Shown here piece after piece: positions 1 through 12,300 of a stretch of DNA of 64,000 nucleotides (positions are counted from its first letter, which is position 1; each line of letters opens with the position of its first letter). The stretch is from Lasioglossum baleicum (Eukaryota; Arthropoda; Insecta; Hymenoptera; Halictidae): the NCBI RefSeq assembly GCF_051020765.1, contig NC_134936.1, positions 6,552,186 to 6,616,185 on the forward strand. Reading direction: 5' to 3'. A program made the position numbers and the translations under genes. The notes under the pieces are model-generated. The model did not search any database. It had not been told where the DNA came from and saw only the letters and a list, made by a program, of their open reading frames with translations.

Positions 1-1129
1 TATTAGTACTTTATTTCTTTAATAAAAGAGTCCAACAAAATTTTGATCTTCGTTTTTTTATCATTTTTAGACATTTCTAAAGAAAATCGATTATTCAAAA
101 CATCGATTATTTTGGAAACGATTTTTTAGTGGATCGATTCTTGAAGCTTCGATTATAATCGATTCAGAAAAATCGATCTTTTTGAAAATAATCGGCATCC
201 CTACCGTGGACTCTCCGTGAATACGAGTCTACGCTCCCTAGTCTCGCGGATGACACTCGCACACTTTTCGACTCACGCATGGCTCCCGCTGTTTATAGGT
301 ATTGCTACAAACATACTATGTATGTACTTTTACGCCGACTACGCCGGCCATGGCAATTGATTGTTGCAATTGATTGATCGCTCGCTCTGTCTCGCCCATT
401 TTATATCGCTCTGTCGCTCTCAAAATAGTCAAATAGCGCTTTGGGCCCACGAAAGCGTGTGAGAGTGGGGGCGGCGTTTACGTTATTGTAGTCTGATCAC
501 TCCGGCGCGCTCTCCACTTCCCCACGCCCCTCCCACTCGTCTTCTCTCGTGCTCCGTTTACAAGTCATGCTTACAATTGGTGGGTTCCCCTTCCATACGT
601 CCGAGCAAGGTCACTGCTCCGACCCTGCTCATGAGCAGGGTCGAGTGCTCTTGCTCCCAAATCGTCCACCTGTGCATGCCTGGTGTAGCTCATTCGAAAC
701 TATGGCAGCCTTATGTTGCCACGGAACGTGGAAGAATACGTAAAATTCAATACAGTATTAGCAATAGTTTTTCGCAAATATCTCGAAAACTAAGAGCGAG
801 CGCCGGGTAGTTGTAATGACAAAAGTTGTTCAGAATCTTGTCCTCAACAACAAATGTCAAGGTCAAGGTCATCGGAGCTGCCTCCACTAAACGTAAGTTT
901 TACCAACCGTGCTACTTTTATGTGGAGGAACATATCGAAGCCGGTTTGTAATGTCCATCTCGTATCAATCATTAAGTGAAATAAGCATGCGGTTATGCCA
1001 GAAAAATGAGGCACCACGGAATTTTCTCATTGGCCAAGTCACTGTTTACCATATGGTGAGAAAACTGCTAATGATGCAGCCCAACGAAATTTCGGAAAAG
1101 TGGCGTCCGCAATAAATGAAATATGTCAT
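1..1129. other. No gene recognised; AT-rich repeat then CpG-richer stretch
   Basis: Bases about 60-201 are an ATCGATTATTT-rich repeat ending in GGCATCCCTA, which looks like the end of a hAT-type MITE. Bases about 200-560 are richer in GC and CpG than the surroundings. The short open frames at 549-810 and 909-1115 overlap one another, lack codon bias and match no family I know, so they are not called as genes. An AAATATCTCGAAAACTA motif at about 777-793 resembles one found inside several fold-backs elsewhere in the window. Confidence 0.5.
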
Positions 1130-1155
1130 ATACAGTTACGCACATAATTAATCAC

Positions 1156-1356
1156 TAGACTGCGGAACTTTATGCAAAATAAAAATTGTTTGCATCAACT
1201 ACAACAAACAAGGGCCACGTAATAATGTCTTTCATTCTTTAATAATGTTCATAAGCTGCAACTAATACATTGATGTTCATAAATTTTTTAAATTTGTCCA
1301 TTGTTTTAAATTGCACCTATCCATTCTTGTCATAAATGCATCAAATCCGCAGGTTA
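1156..1356. mobile_element. hAT-like MITE (TAGACTGCGG family), 201 bp
   Basis: Begins TAGACTGCGGAACTTTATGC and ends with ATGCATCAAATCCGCAGGTTA (last residues diverged). It is flanked by an exact 8-bp direct repeat TTAATCAC at 1148-1155 and 1357-1364. An 8-bp target duplication is the hallmark of hAT transposons. It has no coding capacity and is therefore non-autonomous. Confidence 0.8.
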
Positions 1357-2063
1357 TTAATCACACACCTTTTAAATCGGAATAACTTTTTTATGAATGG
1401 ACCAAACGACTTCAATTTCACTGTAAACCTAGAAGAATTAGTTTAGTAGTAGTATTTATTTATTTCGGCCTGGCAGTCAAGAAATTAGACTTGGTTTTTA
1501 CAGTTTTTTTCTTTATGTCACCCATCCCTCCATCCATTCTTCCACCCAACAATTAGTTTAGTAAATGACGTCTAATAAATATGTTAAAATTGTGAAAAAC
1601 AATAGTAAAAATTGATTTTTACAACTTTTTCAGCTGGGACAATAATGGAAATTTCAAAGATGTGTTTTGTAAACTCGTATAAACTATTATATATATTCTG
1701 AAAATGTCATTGAAATTGATTAATTGGTTTACGAATTATAAACGATAAAAAGTGGTAAAAATTGAAATTTTTCATGAATTTCGGCCTACAATTCGGTTTA
1801 TAATTTGTAAACCAATTAACAAATTTCAATGTAATTTTCAGAACGTATATAATTTATACGAGTTTACGAAACACATATTTTTAAATGTTCGTTATTGGCC
1901 CAGCTAAATAGTTGTAAAAACCAATTTTTACTACTGTTTTTCACAATTCATTTTTTCAACATATTTATTAGACTCAATAAATTCTTCTAGCCTCACAGAG
2001 AAAGTAAATTCGTTTGGTCCATTCATAGAAAAAGTTATTCTGATTTAAAGTGTTCGTGATCAA

Positions 2064-2240
2064 TAGACTGCGGATCTTTAGGCAAAATAAAAATGTTCTG
2101 CATTGATTGCGGGAAGCAAGAGTAAAATAAACATTGATTTCATCCCTTAATGACTTTATTGCATTCAAAACAACATTACAATATTCTTGAACTTTTCAAA
2201 CTTTTTACTGTTTCATATTTATGTGCGTAACCGTATTTAC
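2064..2240. mobile_element. Truncated hAT-like MITE in the right arm of the fold-back
   Basis: Starts TAGACTGCGGATCTTTAGGC after GTGATCAA. The body matches the family, but the expected ATGCATAAA..CCGCAGTCTA terminus is missing and the sequence runs straight into the outer arm of the fold-back (GTGCGTAACC). Confidence 0.6.
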
Positions 2241-2243
2241 AGG

Positions 2244-5200
2244 GTGTGACAAAATGTTTTGTCATGAAATTAATTTAATTCTCGTATGAAATGCTGAAAA
2301 TGATAAAATTTTGTTATTTGAACAGTAAATTACTTCTGAAATGAAACTTCAAGAAGTACTTTGAACATAATGTTATTTCAAAATTTCATTAATTTCGTTT
2401 GGTTCAAACTGTGACGAATTGTTACAAATAACCAGTCGTTCGTGCATTATCGTTTCATGGGAGGAAGGGGATGAACACGGGGGGAAAGAAATGAGATAAA
2501 AAGAAACGCCTAATGAGAAGGTTTGGTCTTAAAGACCTAACGAGTTATTGCTTCCCGCAGAGACACCGTCCTATAAATTTTTAAAGTTGCCCACTGGCTT
2601 GTTTTCCGTACGAGAGGGAGAGAAAAATGTCCGTGTGGAACTGCTAACCATTTCCTCGGGGCCGGAGCAGACTGAATAGAGTCCCCGTGACTCTTAAGCG
2701 ACCTTTGAATGGCTGAATGTGAACTCATTATCGGAGCTTGAGGCTGCTTACGAGAGAGCGTCACATTACGATTAATAAATCCGCGGGAAAATAGTATATT
2801 GCCTCATATTTCTTCTGTCATTACCCCCCCCCCGCTCGCATGTAAAATGCTATTTACAAAATAATTAGTAGACTTCCGAATCTCCGTGCAAAATAAAAAT
2901 TGTTCGAGTGAACTGTGAGAAACAAAAGTCCAGTGAAAATGCATTTCCTCTTTCGATAATTCCAATAAGTCAAAAAGGGTGTCTCAAAGTGACCTCACAT
3001 CTTAAATTGAGCGCCATTTTTTTTGTGGCGAACATAGAGTACTAATTGTAACCATAATTGAAATTACTTCTGCGATTTATTACCGCGCTGTAACGCTGGT
3101 TTATCATTCTTGCTATTGTCGGGCATGTCCTAATTTAATATAATATTCTGATTTTGTTGCTTTATTTAATTTTTTAAAGCTCCGGGAGATGGAAAAGAGA
3201 AATCTACACATCTGGTACACTGTATTAATGAAAAAGTTACTTGTCAATCGCGATCAAGCGTTCATTTTTTTGGAAAAGAAGCTGTTGAGGCTATTAAACA
3301 AGTGTACGTTTCATTTTTCATTTTTATGAATTATCGCCATTTTCTTAGCGACCGGTAACGTTCCGAAATGGCGAATTTGCCTTAAATCATAAACAAAACT
3401 AATATTTGCAAATGTAAGGTACACATTATTATTATTATTACAATAAAATGCTTCAGATAGTCAACAGTGTAAGATTTTAATGGTAAATATTGCATTTAAA
3501 ACACCAATTACAATCACAATTATGGAAAATACAAAATAATTTGTATACAAGTAACTTTACAATACTTCGTCACATGACATATCTTCATTCATATCAGGTT
3601 CTCCAAAAAATTGTGTAACTTCGGGGGGATATTGTTTCATCTTCTTTGTACATGAAATCTTAATACTACTTACGTATGGATCAGATGAAACACCATAGTA
3701 TACATTATATATTTATTTTACTAGAGGTGAGCGAAATATCGGAGCGAAACGGAGCTGAGAAACTTCAATTATATTTTAGTACTAAAAAATTACTTCTGAT
3801 GCAATATTTAACACTAAAATCTTACATTTTTCGCTATCTGAAGTCATCTGATAACAATTTGTACTAATAATATACCTCGCAAACATTCTATTACCAAATA
3901 TATGTGGAAATAAATAATTTTTTCACATACCCGGCCTCCAGTTTGTTTTTTAATTTCGACATCAGGTTCATATTCAACGACACAAGAAACAGAGGAATTA
4001 TATTCAAGAGAGTCCAACAAAGTCTTGGATTACGCATCCGCCATATTGAATCCGCCATTTTGTTTTTTGTAATTTTGACCTGAGATTTATAATCAGCGAT
4101 CCGAAAAACCTTTGAGTATCAACTTTGAACTAAATTGGAGTACTTCTTCCTATTTTGACCACGTTTTGGTGATTTCCGACCACGCGGCTGTACGGGAAGT
4201 TGTAACCAGTGCTCGGCTAGCCTTGAAACGCGATGGCGAAAGAAGACCGTGAAGGTGAGGTCGACAAAACGTGAAGACGGTTTTACATCTGGTACAAGCG
4301 AGAGGACAGGCGATTAAGTAACTGTATAACTTGTGCCGTACATTCTCCATTGGCACGCGAGTTTGTATCAAGCTCGTTCCTCCTGTTTTTCGTGCTCTCT
4401 TCCCCATTTCTTTTCCCCGTTCAAGGAGAACGCGTTCCTTCGGCAGCTATCGCGATACCGTTAACCAAAATCGACATACACCAAACCGATCGGTCGGTCA
4501 AAGTAGTGCTATCAATCGAATAAATCGTTATCGTTATCATTTGTAATGCGTTTGAGTAGTTAAAGCCGACGCTGATGACTCACGGTTGTCAATTTACCCG
4601 AAAGAAGAAGATTTTCCGTTGATGGAATTAATTAGTGTGTTAGTAACCCTTTGCACTCCATTGCCGCCACTATGGCGACATAATCAGAAGAAATTAGTTT
4701 ATGTTATCGGCGCACAGGTTCGATCCAAAATCAAAACAAAGCAATTTTGCAATTTAACAGATTTTTCTCAACGTTTCGATCCAAGTATGGATCATCTTCA
4801 AGAGAAATTTGCGTCTGAAAAATAGTAAATATAACATAAACTAATTTCTATTAATTTGTTACGATCGACAAAACGGAATATTTATAATCAGAAGACTTTG
4901 GATTTTATGCGTTTACAATCAAATTGGGCGGATGTAATTTAAAACAGTAAAAACATTGAGACAATATCAGAACATCCATATGTCACTTTCAGTTTATTCA
5001 AATTGATAAAGATGGAAAGAAATTTTTATATGGTCTTTGTGTCTTGTGATTGACGAAAAAAGCGTTTATGTTGCAAGACGTACACGATTTTAATTTATGT
5101 TCACATTGCAATCTGAAATTTGTTTCTATACACTATTTCAGGTAGCTACAGTGTTGAATTTGTTATAAAATATATGTTTTTAGCGCATTAAATAAATACC

Positions 5201-5344
5201 TAATACACAACCGGGGTTTGTTGACTCATTGCTCTCACTAAATCTGCATACGTCAGTCAATGAGCAAACTTTTGGTGTACAACAAGTCAGCAAAATACTA
5301 ATGGTTCATTGGTAACAATTAAATATGCTAAAAGTTAGTCAACT
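2244..5344. other. No defended gene; degenerate repeat pieces
   Basis: A CAGGGTGTGAC motif at 2240 and a decayed TAGACTTCCG MITE start near 2870 are visible. Two short stretches look like decayed coding exons. About 3178-3305 on the plus strand is open for some 41 codons, beginning APGDGKEKSTHL. About 3557-3655 on the minus strand ends ..FFGEPDMNEDMSCDEVL and a stop. Neither could be tied to a family or to a complete gene. CCCTTTGCACTCC at about 4650 is one end of the TTAA/CCCTTTGCACTC family. Confidence 0.4.
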
Positions 5345-6412
5345 GGCCTTGGTCTCCCCTACCACAGCACAGTGGGCGAGAAACCGATCTTTTTGGACAA
5401 AAATCTGCCGACAACTCAGTTTTTCATCGATTCAATTGGAATTTTTTTTAAATGTTCGCGAAGGACTATACTTTGATGACGTGCTGCGCGAAAATCGTTA
5501 ACTGTCACAAGAAATCAAGAATCCTTATCTACAAAACCCAATAACTCCGATACTTCATCAGCCCATACCATAAAGCATGTCCCAGCTGAGTTACCGACAC
5601 TTCTTAACCCTAAACCCTAAACCGCAAAATTTTAAACTGTAAATCTGGCCCTGAGAATTGCCAATTAAATAGAATTATATTCGGCACTTATGAGAATCAC
5701 CATTAACTTATTGATTCAACAGCAGCGTTTTCGCTTCTTGAGAAAGAACTTCCTTGTGCTTGCCATCCTTTATTCTTAATGAGCTTATAAGTGGATCGGA
5801 TGATAATAACATATGCCGTATAATATCTATATTTGTCTTTTTGCGGCAACACATTTGGGAGTTTTCAGTTCGTGATTTCCTGAAGACTTTATTATTTGCC
5901 ACTTGTGGCTCTTCTGAATACAAACCAATTGGCAGTTCAAATGTAGCGAGTACTTCACTTCCATGTTGCAGTACCTTATGAACTGATGGAGTTAGTTTAT
6001 ACCATGGATAAATTTTAATGCACAATTTAGCCGACTCCGAACAATATTCTTTGAATTTCACAGAATCAGCTTCCTTGTCACATGTAATTACCTGAAGAAT
6101 GTTATGCAATCTTGTGATAATAACCGCGTTTAATCCAGTCACTGCAGCAACTGATTCGGCTTTTCTAAAGAAAGTTCGGACCACGCTTTATGGCATGAGC
6201 GGATGAAGTATCGGAGTTATTGGGCTTTGTAGATAAGGATTCTTGATTGTGACAGTTAACGATTTTCGCGCAGCACGTCATCAAAGTATAGTCCTTTACG
6301 AACATTTAAAAAAAAATTCCAATTGGATCGATGAAAAACTGAATTATCGGCAGATTTTTGTCCAAAAAGATCGGTTTCTCGCCTACTGTGCACCGGTGGG
6401 ATACACACGGCC
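5345..6412. mobile_element. Transposon-like element with ~220-bp inverted arms around an ORF
   Basis: The left arm (about 5345-5575) and right arm (about 6187-6412) are inverted copies of each other. GCGAGAAACCGATCTTTTTG is at about 5373 and its complement is in 6366-6386; ACTCCGATACTTCATC is near 5545 and its mirror near 6205. Between them lies a minus-strand coding remnant (next entry). The sharp ends and paired arms suggest an inserted DNA transposon derivative. The superfamily is not determined. Confidence 0.65.
5708..6184 (-). pseudogene. C-terminal exon or remnant of a transposon-encoded protein
   Basis: About 158 codons are open on the minus strand, running to a stop at 5708. There is no ATG at the 5' end: the frame is closed by a stop just upstream, inside the inverted arm. 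A splice-acceptor-like TTTCTTTAG lies before the KAESVAAVTGL segment, so this may be a 3' exon or a truncated copy. From memory it resembles the C-terminal part of a large, poorly characterised protein family that recurs in arthropod and cnidarian transposons. The recognisable features are a TGLN start, a KIYPWYKLTPSVHKVLQHG core, LPIGLYSEE, and a SSDPLISSL tail. No catalytic motif is visible here. Its position between inverted arms supports a mobile origin. The family assignment is unverified. Confidence 0.5.
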
Positions 6413-6670
6413 TGAATGGATAGTTTTGTTTAACGTGTACCGTGTTAAGTAATTAAAGTATCATCAAAAATATTTAATTCTCCATCGAGGCTATTTCAAC
6501 ACCGTGTACTGCCAATCGCAAATTGCCATGCCTGCTGTATGGGAACATGTACACGCTCCATTCTCATTTCGCGCGAACATTTTGCGGATATCGTGGTTGC
6601 AACTTTGCTAGGCGATGTACACGACCATTAATATCGAAGAGCAGACTCGCAAAGATATTTTCATCACTCG

Positions 6671-7090
6671 ACAGCGGAACTATGTCCAAAATAAAAATTT
6701 TGTACCTGGATTGCAACAAACTGGAGTGAAGTGAAAGTTTATTTTCTTTCTTAATATGTTTAATAGATTGAACATTATTGTACAGTGGAACTATGTCCAA
6801 AATAAACATTTTGTACCTGAATGGCAACAAACTGGATTGAAGTGGAAGTTTATTTTCTTTCTTAATATGTTTAATAGATTGAACATTATTGTACAGCGGA
6901 ACTATGTGCAAAATAAAAATTTTGTAACTGGATTGCAACAAACTGGACGGAACTGGAAGTTTATTTTCTCTCTTAATATGTTTAACAGGTTGAAAATAAT
7001 ATAACAGTATTTTTAAATTCCAATAATATTGTTGCTGTTCTAAATTACATCTTCTCATTTTTATCGTAAATGCATAAAATCCGCACTCTA
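6671..7090. mobile_element. hAT-like MITE with its left part triplicated (111-bp period)
   Basis: GACAGCGGAACTATG starts recur at 6671, 6782 and 6893, exactly 111 bp apart. Each is followed by the CAAAATAAA..TTGCAACAAACTGGA..TTAATATGTTTAA body. The third unit continues into the normal right end, AAATGCATAAAATCCGCACTCTA. Overlapping open frames on both strands here are products of the tandem repeat. Confidence 0.75.
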
Positions 7091-7487
7091 CTAATCAATT
7101 ACTACACATTTTCGACCAAACTCGATTCAAAATCAAAGAACTTTCGATAGAAATGAGGTAGAGCGATGAAATTTTTTAAAAATTAAAGCTGAAACTTGAC
7201 AGCATATCGGAAAAATAGGGGGACTATGGTACAAACGTTTTTTAACGTTGAAAAAATTCGTTAAACATGTAGAATTTCAAGAAAATGTGGTTTCTCCAGT
7301 ACCACGCGCGGAGAAATTTTTTTTTTAACATGCTATATATCATTTCCCGTAGATTTTTTCACGCCGATTTCAAATCTGGTCTCAGAATTTGTCTACGACC
7401 TCAGGATTTTGCAAGAAATCGATTTCTTCTTCTTTCGTACGTTATAGAGACGCGTGGCAGTCACGTGTGTCAAGTGACGGATACATA
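7091..7487. other. No gene seen
   Basis: AT-rich sequence with no persuasive coding frame. About 7360-7450 resembles the GCGCTGATTCCGAATCTGG part of the CACTGTCC palindrome family (61.4 kb), so part of it may be a decayed copy. Confidence 0.4.
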
Positions 7488-8160
7488 GTCCAGTCAATGA
7501 ATGCTCATAAGGGGGGTGTAGAGGGAAATGGAAGGAACACAATTTTTAACTTTCGGACTTTGTTTGGACTAGTTAGGAAGTAAACATACTAAAAGTCCCT
7601 ACTCCTAGGAGGTGAACGGAGTGCAGGGAGGCACGTAGAAGGTCCCCTTTTTCGGCTTTCCGCTTATATCTCGGAAACTATGCGTCCTAGCGATAAGATC
7701 ATTCGATACAAAATTAAAGCTGACAAAATGTGCCATAAGATCGATTTCATTTAGTTTTTCGCTATCTCGCATAGTTTCCTAAATATCCGCGCTCAAAGTT
7801 CACTAATTGTGCTTAAGAGTTAGCTAGTAAAATAAGGCTCTTTTTTTCACAATTAGTGAATTTTGAGCGCGGATATCTCGGAAACTATGCGTAATAGCGA
7901 AAAATTGAATGGAATCAATCTTACGGCACATTTTGTCAGCTTTAATTTTGTATGGAATGGTCTTATCGCTAGGATGCATAGTTTCCGAGATATAAGCGAA
8001 AAACCGAAAAAAAGGAACCTTCTACGTGCCCCCTGCACCCCGCTCACCTCCTAGGAGTAGGGACTTTTAGTATGTTTACCTCCTAACTTGTCCAAACAAA
8101 GTCCCAAAGTTAAAAATTGTGTTCCTTCCATTTGCTTCTACAACTTTTCGTTGAGTGGAC
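7488..8160. repeat. GTCCAGTCAA fold-back, copy 1 (673 bp)
   Basis: Starts GTCCAGTCAATGAATGCT and ends CAACTTTTCGTTGAGTGGAC, with TA on both sides (7486-7487 and 8161-8162). That is consistent with a Tc1/mariner-type target. The arms pair over about 300 bp: CCTAGGAGGTGAACGG near 7608 mirrors CTCACCTCCTAGGAG near 8043. Each arm contains ATATCTCGGAAACTATGCG. There is no coding capacity. Other copies are at 43177, 50928 and 60217. Confidence 0.85.
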
Positions 8161-8333
8161 TAACATGCTTACCTGAATAAAATCCTGACAATCGGGATCG
8201 CGCACAACGAATTTGCGTTTAATGCACGGAAATTTGACTTTTGTTCGAAAGTGACTTTCTTGTACTTGTGAGGATTTCATTCAACATTTATGGACCGCCA
8301 ATGGACATACGGAAACAGTTTTATAGTGATCAC

Positions 8334-8565
8334 TTGACTACGGATCTTTAGGCATTTATAGCAGATTTGGGTAAATGAAATTCGAAATTGTTGGAAACTT
8401 TAAAAAATCTAAGATGTCAGTATATGATTTCTCCTCTATTAAAATCATGAAGAGGGAAGAAAGACACGTTACGAAATTTGTTTGTTACAAAGAAACAATA
8501 TTTCAGTTTCTATTTCTTGCAATCGATGCAGGCAGCTTTTCTTTTGAATAAAGATCCGCAGTCTA
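8334..8565. mobile_element. hAT-like MITE, 232 bp
   Basis: Ends are TTGACTACGGATCTTTAGGC and AAAGATCCGCAGTCTA. It is flanked by an exact 8-bp duplication GTGATCAC (8326-8333 and 8566-8573). Confidence 0.85.
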
Positions 8566-8702
8566 GTGATCACGAATAAATTACTTCTGTGAGCCTAATT
8601 GTAAATTGAAAGGACATCGACCCCTTCTACTGGACAATCAGATAGGCCGGATAATGGAAATATTCTAGGTCGGAAGAAATGTTTCATTTTCGAGTCTTTT
8701 CC

Positions 8703-9209
8703 AGCAGACGACGCTCGCGCGTGGACACTCACACACCGCTAGGGTACACTCACACATCGCTAGACCACGTATACGTACGCGAGAATTGCAAGGGTCCGAG
8801 ATTTCACTTCTGATTTCTCGATAATGCAAGGCCGGGTGTTGTAGTAGTCAAAATCGCTAGATGAAAGATCAATCCAGGGTGCTGTTTGCCTCAAAAATCC
8901 TTCTTTTACATTTCCGAGCAATAGTTTTGCAATATTCGGCTGCATGTTGGCCGTCGAAGGGGCTAGTACGCCGGCGTGACTGCAGCGCCATCTGACTTTT
9001 GAAAAGAAGGATTTTTGAGGCAAACAGCGCCCTAGATTGATCTTTCATCTAGCGATTTTGACTACTACAAAACCCCGTCTTTGCATTATCGAGAAATCAG
9101 AAGTGAAATCTCGGACCCTTGCAATCCTCGCGTACGTATACGTGGTCTAGCGGTGTGTGAGTGTACCACACATTCACGCGCGAGTGTCGTCTGCTAGGAG
9201 AGGAGGCCC
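8703..9209. repeat. TTAA-type fold-back, copy 1 (about 0.5 kb)
   Basis: AGCAGACGACGCTCGCGCG at 8703 is mirrored by CGCGCGAGTGTCGTCTGCT ending at 9195. The arms pair through ACGTATACGTACGCGAG and AAATCGCTAGATGAAAG. The right end reaches GGCCC then TTAA at 9210-9213. The left TTAA is not clear, and the sequence just left of it (8659-8690) matches the TTAA/CCCTTTGCACTC family. Confidence 0.75.
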
Positions 9210-9375
9210 TTAATAACGGATGTCGCTGTATGAATGAATTGACATTATCTTTCAAGAATTGAAGAAACCACGTGCACGCATCAATCGTTTATTTCCCGAC
9301 AGACTCCTCGCGCGGAATCTATGAAACGTTTCCCGTATTGAATGAATTGAAAATAAGAGTCTTGTAAATACTTAC

Positions 9376-12300
9376 ATATGCAACACACGCCGAAACCGAG
9401 CGCGCATGGTCCATGGGACTTGCCTCGTTGAATACGGCACTCATACGTGTTCATGCATACTCCACGTCGTCGTTTGTCCTGCGATAGGCACTCCTCTTCC
9501 ACGGGAGTGGGAAAGAAGTTTAGAACTGCAAAGGGTTGCAAATGAGAACTCGAAGATAACAAAATGCAGTGGAGAGGCGACTACGTCAAAATACAGTGGG
9601 TGATCAAATTAAGAAAACCTAATTATGTCAATATGATCTACAGGGTGTCCGAGAATCTTGTACGGTAATGTCCAATTCTAAGTCAATTACCGGTTCTGTA
9701 TTGTAACAGAACGGAATAGGATATTATTTCTTTTTTGTGGCTTCGTCGACCGCCCCGAACGTTCCCATACGCAGTCCTTCCTTGCGCCCGAAACGTTCAT
9801 CGTCAATTAAACCACTAAATACAGTTGAAATTATATCGTGTTTGGTCTCATTTTAATAAGAAAAATGCCACAAATATATTGGTGAAAGTTTCATAAAAAA
9901 ATAAGTAGTAATAAAAAAGATTAAATATTGGTGTTACAGTTTGAGGACGCACGGGCCTTTGAACTGTGCCGACGACTGCTACTCTCCGCGTCGCCATTAG
10001 TAGTGGTTCACACCGATATACCCGAGCCGAGATCAGATTACTAAAGTGGATGGTAAATAGAGGATTTACTGTACTAGAATATACAACAATACAGGGTGAG
10101 TCCGAAGAAACAGAACACTTAAATATCTCCGTTACTTTTCGTTGAAACAAAAAAACTTCTTAGGGCAAAGTTACACTGTTTGAAGGGCCACATGTAACGG
10201 TGTAAGAGAAAAAATTTTCGAGGCCATTTTTTTATGAGGTTTCAAGGTCATTGATATTTTTTTAAATGGAATGAGGTATTTTTTAATACATCATACGATG
10301 CAACTGGACATTCGCTATGAAAAAGTACCAACCTATGTATGTCGAAAAGTTAGTAGTTCACGAGATATTTCAATTTAAATAACTCTAAAACACCAGTACT
10401 GTCGTACTAAGACGTTACACAAGTAAGTAAACGCTAACATCAATTTCAATTTCAATGTAAATTTTTCCATTTCAACTTCAATTTCAATATCAACTCTTCA
10501 ACTACATTTTCAACTTCAATTTTTCAATTTCAACTCTTCCATTTCAACTTCAATTTCATTTCGTTAATATCAACTTCAATTTCAATATCAACCCTTCAAC
10601 TTCAATTTCTACTCTTCCATTTCAACTTCAATTTTTCAATTTCAACTCTTCCATTTCAACTTCAATTTCATTTCGTTAATATCAACTTCAATTTGAATAT
10701 CAACCCTTCAACTTCAATTTCTACTCTTCCATTTCAACTTCAATTTTTCAATTTCATTTCGTTAATTTCAACTCTTCAATTTCAATGTCAATTTTTCAAT
10801 TTCATTTCGTTAATTTTAACTCTTTAATTTCGATGTCAATTTTTCAATTTCAATTCGTTAATTTCAACTCTTCAATTTCAATTTCAACTCAACTTCAATT
10901 TCAATATCAACTCTTCAACTACATTTTCAACTTCAACTTCAACTTTAATTTCAACTTCAATTTTTCAATTTCAACTTTAATTTCAACTCTTCCACTTCAA
11001 CTTCCATTTCTATTCTTCCATTTCAACTTCAATTTCTACTCTTCCATTTCAACTTCAATTTTTCAATTTCAACTCTTCCATTTCAACTTCAATTTCTACT
11101 CTTCCATTTCAACTTCAATTTTTCAATTTCAACTCTTCCATTTCAACTTCAATTTCTACTCTTCCATTTCAACTTCACATTTTTAATTTCATTTCGTTAA
11201 TATCAACTTCAATTTCAATTTTTCAATTTTAACGTCACTTTTTCAATTTCAACTTCAATTTTTCAATTTCAAATCTTCAATTTCATTTTCAACGTCAATG
11301 TTTCAATTTCAATTTCAACTCTTGAATTTACACTAGCAAGTAAACGCTAACGTGTTAGTACGACAGTAATGGTGTTTTATAGTTATTTAAATTGAAATAT
11401 CTCGTGAACTATACTAACTTTTCGACATACATAGGTTAGTACTTTTTTATAACAAATGCAGCTGCATCGATTGATGTATTAATGAAGAAAACCTCATTCC
11501 ATTAAAAAAAATATCGATGACCTTGAAATCTTGTAACAAAATGACCTTGAAAATTTTATTCCCTTACACCGTTACATGTGGCTCTTCAAACAGTGTAACT
11601 TTGTCCTAAGAAGTTTTTTTGTAAAACGAAAAGTAACGGAGATATTTAGGTGTTCTGTTTCTTCGGACTCACCCTGTATAATAGAATGTTTCATAATTAG
11701 ACTGCGGATCTTTATGCAAAATAAAAATATCACAGTAGCCTTTTTACATTGAAAACAACATAACAATATCCTTAGATTTTCTATATTTTCCACTGTTTCA
11801 TATTTCACCCAGTTAATTACGTCATGAAAAGTCCGCAGTCTAATCATAATACACTAGAATACACTGAAGTATACAACATGAGCTTATACATTTGCAATGA
11901 TTCGATGAATTTCTTTGTCGTTTATAGTTTCCTAAATGCAAAAGGAAATTTGTATTTACTACTCGTCCACATTATTTTAATGCTTAAATGTTAAAATCAC
12001 CGGGCAGAATTTTATTTCGACGTAAAAAGAAGTAAATTTCTATTTGCTACTTGTCCACATTTATTTCAATGCTTAAATGTTAAAATCGCCGGGGCAGAAT
12101 TTTATTTCGACGTAAAAAGAAGTAAATTTGTATTTGCTACTTGTCCACATTTATTTCAATGCTTAAATGTTAAAATCGCCGGGGCAGAATTTTATTTCGA
12201 CGTAAAAAGAAGGATAACATTCATATGCGTTGAATTGTGGCGTACATTCAGTAATGCGTTACTTCTTGTACGTAGAATAGATTCGATGTGAATGAAAAGT

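Larger units (their letters stand above)
1130..2243. repeat. Fold-back element, about 1.1 kb, containing two MITE copies
   Basis: The stretch is a long imperfect palindrome. ACAGTTACGCACAT near 1134 is mirrored by GTGCGTAACCGTATTTACAG near 2222-2241. TTTTAAATCGGAATAACTTTTT (about 1370) is mirrored near 2025-2050, and the inner arms 1565-1740 and 1790-1975 also pair. Each arm carries a TAGACTGCGG MITE, at 1156-1356 and from 2064. An insertion at about 1440-1560 breaks the left arm. There is no coding capacity. Confidence 0.75.

Noticed and set aside
5605..5623. CCCTAAACCCTAAACC telomere-like repeat
   Set aside because: Only two and a half units, inside a transposon-like element; insects typically use TTAGG, so this is chance.
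7853..8054. Overlapping open frames on both strands, recurring at 43736-44204 and 51429-51719
   Set aside because: They follow the arms of the GTCCAGTCAA fold-back; both strands are open because the arms are mirror copies.
10785..11186. 133-codon open frame
   Set aside because: It lies wholly in a TTCAATTT minisatellite; the product is a Phe/Asn/Ser/Ile repeat with no domain.
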